Assembly (NCBI GenBank): GCA_946886325.1
Contig: CAMPIK010000185.1
Coordinates: 1 to 5,705 of the forward strand
DNA length: 5,705 bases
DNA from: an uncultured Shinella sp.
Lineage (GTDB): Bacteria; Pseudomonadota; Alphaproteobacteria; Rhizobiales; Rhizobiaceae
Direction: 5' to 3'
Made by a program: the position numbers and the translations under genes
Notes under the pieces: generated by a model
Databases searched by the model: none
What the model saw: only the letters and a program-made list of their open reading frames with translations
What the model was told of the DNA's origin: nothing
In this document: one piece after another, positions 1 to 4,816 of the stretch
Position numbering within the stretch: position 1 is the first letter of the stretch
Layout: every line of letters starts with the position of its first letter

Positions 1-263
1 TCCACCAGGCCGCGATCGAAGAACACCCAATCCTTTGTGTCCGCCATCGCGTCGCGGTCGGCGAGCGCCATTTCGATCGCGCGCCGGGCGAACGCTTCCG
101 GATCGATCCAGGGCAGGGCATGTCCGCCTGATGCCGTCTCTTCCCTGACGATTCGCCGACCCGGTTCCGAGACGATTGCGTGGCCGCGAGCGCGAAGCTC
201 TTCGAGCAGCGTCGACTTGCCGCCGCCGGAGCAGCCGGAGAGAATGACGAAACGATCGGACAT
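1..263 (-). CDS. AAA-family ATPase / predicted kinase-like P-loop protein (N-terminal part, runs off the left edge)
   Basis: The first 87 codons of a P-loop NTPase are present; the rest lies beyond the left edge. Residues 10-18 are a textbook Walker A (GCSGGGKST) directly after a hydrophobic first strand (FVILS). A conserved EPGRRIV stretch follows at 33-39, and near the cut end a hydrophobic strand runs into an Asp (FFDRG, 81-85), fitting a Walker B-like position. This order resembles the small stand-alone predicted ATPases of COG3911 / Pfam AAA_28, usually about 180 residues, whose substrate is unknown; the fold suggests a nucleotide or small-molecule kinase-like role. The family assignment is from memory of motif layout. 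The start is set by a strong Shine-Dalgarno (AAAGGAGA on the minus strand, 269-276), 5 nt before the ATG at 263-261. The gene is divergent from galE. I see no link in function to its neighbours. Confidence 0.85.
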   Translation of the reverse strand, partial: MSDRFVILSGCSGGGKSTLLEELRARGHAIVSEPGRRIVREETASGGHALPWIDPEAFARRAIEMALADRDAMADTKDWVFFDRGLV

Positions 264-268
264 GGACT

Positions 269-276
269 TCTCCTTT
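269..276 (-). promoter_or_regulatory. Shine-Dalgarno of the P-loop ATPase gene
   Basis: Minus-strand AAAGGAGA, 5 nt upstream of the ATG at 263-261. It fixes the start, which places the Walker A strand near the N-terminus as expected. Confidence 0.8.
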
Positions 277-338
277 CCAGTATACGGCGTGAGGCTGGCC
301 CTGTACGCCGAAAGTGCCATCGGCCGGCCATGGTGGCG

Positions 339-377
339 TTGTGTCTTCCGTCCCGGCAAGGTGATATGCCTTGCCGG
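339..377 (+). promoter_or_regulatory. Candidate galE promoter with a 9-bp dyad over the -10
   Basis: A perfect inverted repeat, CCGGCAAGG (353-361) and CCTTGCCGG (369-377), is separated by 7 bp (362-368). The spacer contains TGATAT (362-367), which shares ATAT with the rhizobial-type -10 (CTATAT). It lies 17 bp after a weak -35-like TTGTGT (339-344). Transcription would then begin near 374, about 27 nt before the galE ATG. Either the dyad is an operator over the -10, or it forms a hairpin in a leader transcribed from farther upstream. No U-tract follows, so an intrinsic terminator is unlikely. The dyad is certain from sequence; the promoter reading is inference. Confidence 0.4.
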
Positions 378-400
378 CTTCAACGATTCGGAGACTTCGC

Positions 401-1393
401 ATGGCTGTACTCGTCACCGGCGGCGCCGGATACATCGGATCGCACATGGTCTGGGCGCTGGTGGATGCCGGCGAGGACGTGGTGGTGATCGACCGGCTTT
501 CGACCGGCTTTCGCTGGGCGATTGCGCCGGAGGCTAAGTTCTACGAGGGCGATATCGCCGACCGGGCACTTCTCGCAACCATCTTTGCCGAAAACGCGAT
601 CGACGCGATCATCCACTTCGCGGGCTCGATCATCGTGCCGGAGTCGGTGGCCGATCCGCTTTCCTATTACGAGAACAACACGGTGAAGTCGCGCGCGCTG
701 ATCGCGGCCGCCGTCGAGGCGAAGATCCCGCATTTCGTCTTTTCGTCGACCGCCGCCGTCTACGGCACCCCGGAGGATGCCGATCCGGTGCTGGAAACCG
801 CAGCACTCCGTCCGGAATCGCCCTACGGCTCGTCGAAGCTCATGACGGAGATCATGCTGCGCGACACGGCAGCGGCGCATGATTTTACCTATACGACCCT
901 GCGCTATTTCAACGTCGCCGGCGCCGACCCGCGCGGGCGCACCGGGCAATCGACAAAGGGCGCGACCCATCTCATCAAGGTCGCCTCGGAGGCCGCACTC
1001 GGCAAGCGTCCCGGCATGGATGTCTACGGTACGGACTATCCGACGCCCGACGGCACCTGCGTGCGCGACTATATCCATGTGACGGACCTTGCCAACGCGC
1101 ATCTGAAGGCGCTCCAGCGCATGCGCGCCGGCGGCGGATCGATCGTCGCCAATTGCGGTTATGGCCGCGGCTTTTCCGTTCTCGAGGTGCTGAGCCGCGT
1201 GAAGGAAGTCTCAGGTGCCGACTTTGCCGTCAGGATTGCCGGCCGGCGCGCCGGCGATGCGGTCTCGATCGTCGCCAATCCGTCGATTGCCATGCGCGAA
1301 CTCGGCTGGACGCCCGAACATGACGACCTCGCCTTCATCGTGCGCACCGCGCTCGACTGGGAAGAGCATCTCGGCCGCCGCAACCAGATCTGA
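401..1393 (+). CDS. galE: UDP-glucose 4-epimerase GalE
   Basis: This is a 330-aa extended short-chain dehydrogenase/reductase that interconverts UDP-glucose and UDP-galactose with tightly bound NAD+ in the cytoplasm, supplying UDP-galactose for exopolysaccharide and LPS or for galactose catabolism. The Rossmann motif GGAGYIG is at 7-13, and Asp31 ends the second strand, as in Escherichia coli GalE. The HFAG motif is at 72-75, and Thr117 (in FSSTAAVYG) takes the place of the catalytic Ser/Thr. The catalytic YxxxK pair is Tyr142/Lys146, and the conserved RYFNVAGADP stretch (168-177) and RDYIHVTDLA (222-231) follow. Length is normal (E. coli 338 aa). The ATG at 401 is preferred over an in-frame TTG at 371 because GGAG (390-393) sits 7 nt before it and the protein then begins just before the first Rossmann strand. 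Rhizobia often carry several epimerase paralogues (for example ExoB), so which sugar pathway this copy serves is open. Confidence 0.95.
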   Translation: MAVLVTGGAGYIGSHMVWALVDAGEDVVVIDRLSTGFRWAIAPEAKFYEGDIADRALLATIFAENAIDAIIHFAGSIIVPESVADPLSYYENNTVKSRALIAAAVEAKIPHFVFSSTAAVYGTPEDADPVLETAALRPESPYGSSKLMTEIMLRDTAAAHDFTYTTLRYFNVAGADPRGRTGQSTKGATHLIKVASEAALGKRPGMDVYGTDYPTPDGTCVRDYIHVTDLANAHLKALQRMRAGGGSIVANCGYGRGFSVLEVLSRVKEVSGADFAVRIAGRRAGDAVSIVANPSIAMRELGWTPEHDDLAFIVRTALDWEEHLGRRNQI

Positions 1394-1406
1394 TCGCGGG
1401 ACGGCC

Positions 1407-1706
1407 TCAGTCTTCGCCGAGTTGTCCCTTTTCGTAGGCGATGGCATGTTGGATCAGGTCGGACCATAGCCGGTCGTAGAAGTCCGGGTCGAGGTCATGG
1501 GCCGCCGCATTCCGCCGCGCATTGTCGCGGACCTCTGCGACGCGGGCCGGAATGTCCGCCGGCAGGCCGCGTTCGGCCTTGATTTCGGCGGCGCGGCGGA
1601 TGAAGGACCAGCGTTCGGAAAAGAGCGACATCAGATCGGCGTCGATCCGGTCGATATTGGCGCGGATGTCGTCCATCGTCGTGCAGTCGCCTGCTTTCGT
1701 TTTCAT
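1407..1706 (-). CDS. AroQ-type chorismate mutase, PchB-like N-terminus
   Basis: This is a 99-aa all-helical AroQ-fold protein, expected to convert chorismate to prephenate (Phe/Tyr synthesis) or to act on isochorismate. Aligned by eye to the E. coli mutase domain, the active-site positions are Arg15 (Arg11), Arg32 (Arg28), Lys43 (Lys39) and Arg55 (Arg51). The E. coli Glu52 position is Val56. The Gln88 position, Gln90 in Pseudomonas PchB, is Glu92. The N-terminus (MKT..DCT, then DIR..IDRID) closely recalls PchB, an isochorismate-pyruvate lyase of the same fold. No siderophore or salicylate genes are in view, so mutase is the safer call. The ATG at 1706 has GGAGG (1712-1716, minus strand) 5 nt upstream; the internal Met11 lacks a good site. 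The gene is convergent with galE, with 13 bp between stops. It reads in the same direction as the cyd operon upstream but is separated from it by 243 bp with inverted repeats. Confidence 0.88.
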   Translation of the reverse strand: MKTKAGDCTTMDDIRANIDRIDADLMSLFSERWSFIRRAAEIKAERGLPADIPARVAEVRDNARRNAAAHDLDPDFYDRLWSDLIQHAIAYEKGQLGED

Positions 1707-1711
1707 CGCCG

Positions 1712-1716
1712 CCTCC
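1712..1716 (-). promoter_or_regulatory. Shine-Dalgarno that decides the chorismate mutase start
   Basis: GGAGG on the minus strand, 5 nt before the ATG at 1706-1704. It favours the 99-aa form over a start at Met11 (1676) and so keeps the PchB-like N-terminal residues. Confidence 0.75.
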
Positions 1717-1798
1717 GCGCATTCGTCTCGCGGACCGCTCTAACAAAGCCTGGATGGGGAGAAAAGCCGAAAGCGGCGGATGTGCGCATTTGCGCCTG

Positions 1799-1891
1799 CC
1801 GCTCCCTGCGGAGCGGACTGGTGCCTGCATGCGAACCCGGAGACCGGAAGGAGGGTGCGGTCCTGTCTTCCGTCGCTCCGGGCTCGCATGC
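1799..1891. repeat. Nested inverted repeats, candidate rhizobial intergenic palindromic (RIME-like) element
   Basis: Two dyads lie side by side in the gap between the chorismate mutase and cyd genes. The first is a perfect 7-bp stem, CCGCTCC (1799-1805) and GGAGCGG (1810-1816), with a 4-base loop. The second is a 16-bp stem, 1827-1842 against 1876-1891, with one mismatch (GCATGCGAACCCGGAG on the left). Inside it is a further 6-bp stem, CGGAAG (1845-1850) and CTTCCG (1867-1872). No T-run flanks either dyad, so an intrinsic terminator is unlikely. Paired palindromes in intergenic DNA are typical of the short mosaic repeats known from Rhizobiaceae (RIME and similar). Membership cannot be shown from one copy. 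No convincing gene lies in 1707-1949. Confidence 0.5.
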
Positions 1892-1920
1892 CGGCGAAAA
1901 GACCAATAATTCGTGAAGCT

Positions 1921-1952
1921 TGAGCGAAGCTAGCCCTTCGGATCTTCGCTCA
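1921..1952 (-). terminator. Hairpin overlapping the end of the cyd operon, possible weak terminator
   Basis: A perfect 9-bp inverted repeat, TGAGCGAAG (1921-1929) and CTTCGCTCA (1944-1952), with a 14-base loop. On the minus strand the stem begins with the TGA stop codon of the small DUF2474-like gene. The sequence after it lacks a proper U-tract, so it may act as an mRNA 3'-end stabiliser or a Rho-linked site instead. Confidence 0.35.
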
Positions 1953-2066
1953 CTGGCCGAGTGCCAGCTTGATGGCAAAGCCCACCACCGTCACGGTGAG
2001 CACGCCGCCGGCCCAGAGGCCGACGAACCAGAGGAGCTTGCGGCCGGTGCCGTTTTCTCCGGTCAA
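1950..2066 (-). CDS. DUF2474-like small membrane protein of the cytochrome bd operon (CydX-like role)
   Basis: This is a 38-aa protein, easily missed because it starts with TTG. A short polar head (MTGENGTGRK) is followed by one hydrophobic segment (about residues 11-36, LLWFVGLWAGGVLTVTVVGF then AIKLALG). The LLWFVGLW core is typical of the DUF2474 family, tiny proteins encoded next to CIO-type cytochrome bd genes. The position after cydB matches that of CydX in E. coli, a single-helix subunit that stabilises the oxidase, but the sequence is not the CydX signature (MWYFAW...), so a CydX-like function is inference. The start overlaps the cydB stop in the arrangement ATTGA (TTG start 2066-2064, TGA stop 2065-2063), implying translational coupling. 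A very strong Shine-Dalgarno lies 6 nt upstream, inside cydB. The stop codon forms part of a 9-bp inverted repeat. Confidence 0.8.
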   Translation of the reverse strand: MTGENGTGRKLLWFVGLWAGGVLTVTVVGFAIKLALGQ

Positions 2067-3067
2067 TGGTAGCCCTCCTCCGGATCGACCTTGCCGCGGA
2101 AGACCCAGTAGGCATAGGCGGTATAGGCAAGGATGATCGGCACCAGCACGACGGCGCCGACGAGCAGGAAGATGAGGCTCTCATCGGGCGCGGCCGCCTC
2201 CCAGATCGTGACTGAAGTCGGCACCATATAGGGATAGAAACTGATGCCGATGCCGGCGAAGCCGAGCACAAAAAGGCCGAGGGCGGCGATGAAGGGCCGC
2301 GTGTCGTGGTGGCTGCGCAACCCCTGGAACATCACGTAGAAGCAACCGAGCACCAGCAGCGGCACGATCACGCTGAAGATCATGGTCGGCCAGCCGAACC
2401 AGCGGTCGAGATAGGCGGGTTCCAGGAACGGCGTCCACAGGCTGAACACGCCCATGCCGACAAGCGTGCCGATGCAGGCTTTCAGCGCATAGCCGCGTGC
2501 CTTTTCCGCAAGCGGACCGGTCGTCTTCATCACGAGCCAGGTGGCGCCGAGCAGCGCATAGCCGATAAGAAGCGCAAAGCCCGTGGCGACGGAGAAGAGC
2601 GTCAGCCAGTCCCACCAGCCGCCGGTATAGGCCCGGTTCTCGACCGGAATGCCCTGCACCAGCGCGCCGAGCGCGACGCCCTGGCTGAAGGCGGCGACCA
2701 TCGAGCCGCCGGCAAAGGCGATGTCCCAGAGGAACTCGCCGCGTTTCGTGCGCCAGCGATATTCGAAGGCGACGCCGCGGAAGATGAGGCCGAGCAGCAT
2801 CGCCGTCAGCGGAATGTAGAGCGCCGGAAGGATCGTCGCATAGGCGAGCGGAAAGACCGCGAGCAGGCCGCCGCCGCCGAGCACCAGCCAGGTCTCGTTG
2901 CCGTCCCAGACGGGCGCGACCGAGTTCATCATCACGTCGCGGTCATGCTTCTCGGGAAAGAACGGGAAGAGGATGCCGACGCCGAGGTCGAAGCCGTCGA
3001 GGATGACATAGGCGAGCACCGCAAAGGCGATGATGCCGGCCCAGATGAAGGGAAGGTCAAGCTCCAT
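2063..3067 (-). CDS. cydB: Cytochrome bd ubiquinol oxidase subunit II (CydB/CioB)
   Basis: This is a 334-aa polytopic inner-membrane protein, the second subunit of the bd-type quinol oxidase; it packs against CydA. Family stretches seen are VILDGFDLGVG (21-31), WDGNETW (54-60), RGVAFEYRWR (97-106), SQGVALGALVQG (128-139) and SFYPYMVPTS (276-285), ending in YWVFRGKV (320-327). Asp24 and Asp27 in the first helix and Trp54/Asp55 are the acidic and aromatic positions conserved in the family. Hydrophobic segments alternate through the whole length, consistent with the usual eight helices. At 334 aa it is shorter than E. coli CydB (379 aa) and matches the CIO-type branch. The ATG at 3067 overlaps the end of cydA by 11 nt, with GGGAG about 8 nt upstream, so the two subunits are translationally linked. 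Confidence 0.97.
   Translation of the reverse strand: MELDLPFIWAGIIAFAVLAYVILDGFDLGVGILFPFFPEKHDRDVMMNSVAPVWDGNETWLVLGGGGLLAVFPLAYATILPALYIPLTAMLLGLIFRGVAFEYRWRTKRGEFLWDIAFAGGSMVAAFSQGVALGALVQGIPVENRAYTGGWWDWLTLFSVATGFALLIGYALLGATWLVMKTTGPLAEKARGYALKACIGTLVGMGVFSLWTPFLEPAYLDRWFGWPTMIFSVIVPLLVLGCFYVMFQGLRSHHDTRPFIAALGLFVLGFAGIGISFYPYMVPTSVTIWEAAAPDESLIFLLVGAVVLVPIILAYTAYAYWVFRGKVDPEEGYH
2073..2081 (-). promoter_or_regulatory. Strong Shine-Dalgarno supporting the TTG start of the small gene
   Basis: GGAGGAGGG on the minus strand, inside the last codons of cydB, 6 nt before the TTG at 2066-2064. It is the main evidence that a non-ATG codon is the true start; no ATG or GTG is available in frame before the hydrophobic segment. 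Confidence 0.75.
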
Positions 3068-4475
3068 GATGGTCGCTCCCGGGCTTGTTGGCGACGGCGG
3101 CGGCCGGCGTGATGCCGGCGGTGCGGATCGGCCCGTCCTGGAGGTCCGGCATCGGATCGCGCGGCAGGCGCGCCATCAGCCGCAGGATGTAGAAGGTGCC
3201 GGCGCCGAAGACGAGGAAATAGACGATGATGAAGGCGATCAGCGATGTCGCGACGGCGGGTGCATCGACGGGCGAGATCGAATCGGCCGTCAGAAGATGG
3301 CCGTAGATCGTATAGGGCTGGCGGCCGACTTCGGTGGTGATCCAGCCGCAGAGCACGGCGACGAAGCCGGCCGGTCCCATCAGCAGCGCCGCGCGATGCA
3401 GCCAGCGGTTCTCGCCGAGCGTGCCGCGCCATCGACACCAGAGGGACCAGAGCCCGATGCCGAGCATGGCAAAGCCGATCGCCACCATGACCCGGAAGGA
3501 CCAGAAGACGATGCCGACCGGCGGATGCAGTTCTCTCGGCACGGTATCGAGCCCGGCGAGCGGCGCGTTGAGGTCGTGCTTCAGGATGAGGCTTGAGAGT
3601 TTCGGGATCTCGATCGCGTAGTCCACACGCTGCTCGGCCGAATTGGGGATGCCGAAGAGGATGAGCGGCGCGCCGTCCGGATGGCTCTGATAGTGCCCCT
3701 CCATCGCCATCACCTTGACCGGCTGATGCTCCAGCGTGTTGAGGCCATGGGCATCGCCTGCGAGGATCTGGATCGGCGCCACGATCGCGGCCATCCACAT
3801 GGCCATCGAGAACATCTTCCGGGAGCGCCGCGGGGCATCGCCGCGCAGCAAGTGATAGGCACCGCAGGCCCCGACGACGAAGGCCGTCGTCAGATAGGCC
3901 GCAAGCACCATATGCGTCAGGCGATAGGGAAAGGACGGGTTGAAGATCACCGCCCACCAGTCGGTCGGGATGAACTGGCCCTGGTCGTTCATGCCGAAGC
4001 CGGCCGGCGTCTGCATCCAGGAGTTCACGGCGAGAATCCAGGTGGCGGAAATCAGCGTGCCGAAGGCGACCATGCAGGTGGCGAGGAAATGCAGCTTCGG
4101 CCCGACGCGGTTCAGCCCGAAGAGCATGACGCCGAGGAAGCCGGCTTCGAGGAAGAAGGCCGTCAGCACCTCGTAGCCCATCAGCGGGCCGATGACGGGA
4201 CCGGCCTTGTCGGAGAAAACGGACCAGTTGGTGCCGAACTGATAGGACATGACGATGCCGGAGACGACGCCCATGCCGAAGGCCAGCGCGAAGATCGTCT
4301 TCCAGAAATTGAAGAGCGCCAGATAGACCTCGTCCTTCGTCCAGAGCCACAGGCCTTCGAGAACGGCAAGGTAGCTCGCAAGCCCGATCGAGAAGGCCGG
4401 GAAGATGATGTGGAAGGACACCGTGAAGGCGAACTGGAAACGGGCGAGCAGCGTGGCGTCGAGCGTATCGAACAT
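3057..4475 (-). CDS. cydA: Cytochrome bd ubiquinol oxidase subunit I, short Q-loop CIO-like type (CydA/CioA)
   Basis: This 472-aa subunit carries hemes b558, b595 and d, oxidises ubiquinol and reduces O2 to water in the inner membrane. By alignment with E. coli CydA the heme ligands are His22 (His19), His188 (His186, in LTHMVLAAY) and Met330 (Met393, in FWSFRVMVAIG). Glu102 and Glu110 (YEVLTAFFLEAG) match the conserved acidic residues of the third helix (Glu99/Glu107). The quinol loop keeps QPVKVMAMEG (251-260), with Lys254/Glu259 equal to E. coli Lys252/Glu257. The roughly 60-residue C-terminal Q-loop insertion of E. coli (522 aa) is absent, as in CioA cyanide-insensitive oxidases. GWITTEVGRQPYTIYG (377-392) has Tyr387 where E. 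coli has Trp, also CIO-like. The ATG at 4475 is chosen over one at 4544 because AAAGGAAG lies 4 nt upstream and MFDTLDATLLARFQFA is the normal N-terminus; the extra 23 residues are unlike the family. First gene of the operon with cydB and the small gene. Confidence 0.97.
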   Translation of the reverse strand: MFDTLDATLLARFQFAFTVSFHIIFPAFSIGLASYLAVLEGLWLWTKDEVYLALFNFWKTIFALAFGMGVVSGIVMSYQFGTNWSVFSDKAGPVIGPLMGYEVLTAFFLEAGFLGVMLFGLNRVGPKLHFLATCMVAFGTLISATWILAVNSWMQTPAGFGMNDQGQFIPTDWWAVIFNPSFPYRLTHMVLAAYLTTAFVVGACGAYHLLRGDAPRRSRKMFSMAMWMAAIVAPIQILAGDAHGLNTLEHQPVKVMAMEGHYQSHPDGAPLILFGIPNSAEQRVDYAIEIPKLSSLILKHDLNAPLAGLDTVPRELHPPVGIVFWSFRVMVAIGFAMLGIGLWSLWCRWRGTLGENRWLHRAALLMGPAGFVAVLCGWITTEVGRQPYTIYGHLLTADSISPVDAPAVATSLIAFIIVYFLVFGAGTFYILRLMARLPRDPMPDLQDGPIRTAGITPAAAVANKPGSDHHGA

Positions 4476-4543
4476 CGGACTTCCTTTCGGGGGCGAGGCC
4501 ACCACCCGGCTTGCGGCCGGACGGCAGTCGTCGGTCACCGCCA

Positions 4544-4573
4544 AGAATGTGGCGCAAAGCCGGCAAAGGTCAA
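4544..4573 (-). promoter_or_regulatory. Candidate promoter of the cyd operon
   Basis: Minus-strand TTGACC (4573-4568) is a good -35. A poor -10-like CATTCT (4549-4544) follows after 18 bp. Transcription would start near 4537, giving a leader of about 60 nt before the cydA ATG. The -10 is flanked by a small dyad (CGCCA 4539-4543, TGGCG 4550-4554). I find no canonical FNR/FixK box (TTGAT-N4-ATCAA) in 4476-4816, although cyd operons are often oxygen controlled. Predicted by eye only. Confidence 0.35.
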
Positions 4574-4583
4574 TTCGTGCCGC

Positions 4584-4610
4584 ATCGACAGGTTGTCACA
4601 GCGCGACATC
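4584..4610. promoter_or_regulatory. Cluster of GACA/TGTC half-sites upstream of the cyd promoter
   Basis: Alternating half-sites GACA (4587-4590), TGTC (4594-4597) and GACA (4605-4608) lie just upstream of the candidate cyd -35, where activators usually bind. The outer repeats are flanked by ATC and TCG, extending the similarity. No known regulator is assigned; chance is possible in GC-rich DNA. Confidence 0.25.
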
Positions 4611-4687
4611 GTGTGCCTGCGGCATTTCCACGCCGGGCGGAAGGTGTCGCGCATTTGAAATGAATACCTGAGGTCTTTGACGGGCAT

Positions 4688-4715
4688 TTGATGAAAATGC
4701 GCCGGTCCGTAAAAT
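4688..4715 (+). promoter_or_regulatory. Candidate sigma70-type promoter for the secreted-protein gene
   Basis: TTGATG (4688-4693), a 16-bp spacer and TAAAAT (4710-4715), the latter five of six to the -10 consensus. It sits in the only AT-rich patch of the 341-bp divergent region 4476-4816. Transcription would start near 4722, leaving about 95 nt of leader. Apart from this and the cyd signals I see no gene or RNA in that stretch. Confidence 0.45.
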
Positions 4716-4816
4716 TGTAGCAATCGGCTTAAATGGCTGGAAAAGCAGCCTGTGTAAGGTCGTGTCATCCACAAAGAGCGGACACCAGATCCGCCGAGGA
4801 ACAGGGACACGAGACA

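Noticed and set aside
279..284. TATACT as a -10 for the P-loop ATPase gene
   Set aside because: Transcription would start at about 272, inside the Shine-Dalgarno, and no -35 is seen at the right distance.
371..400. Upstream in-frame TTG start for galE (10 extra residues)
   Set aside because: The extra residues precede the normal GalE N-terminus, and the ATG at 401 has its own GGAG at proper distance.
1703..1978. Minus-strand open frame of 91 codons across the palindromic block
   Set aside because: It translates the inverted repeats, overlaps the small oxidase gene and lacks a domain; better explained as repeat DNA.
4476..4544. Upstream ATG at 4544 for cydA (23 extra residues)
   Set aside because: The extension is unlike any CydA N-terminus, and AAAGGAAG directly precedes the ATG at 4475.
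2306..4658. Long open frames antisense to, or in other frames over, cydA and cydB
   Set aside because: They are rich in Arg/His/Glu/Gln and Ala with no domain, as expected for shadows of GC-rich genes; cydAB is unambiguous.
4677..4693. TTGA-containing pair near 4680-4690 as an FNR/FixK box
   Set aside because: Both half-sites are in the same orientation and no TCAA partner occurs at the required spacing.
4733..4816. Upstream ATG at 4733 for the secreted-protein gene
   Set aside because: It has no ribosome binding site and would bury the signal peptide behind 28 polar residues.
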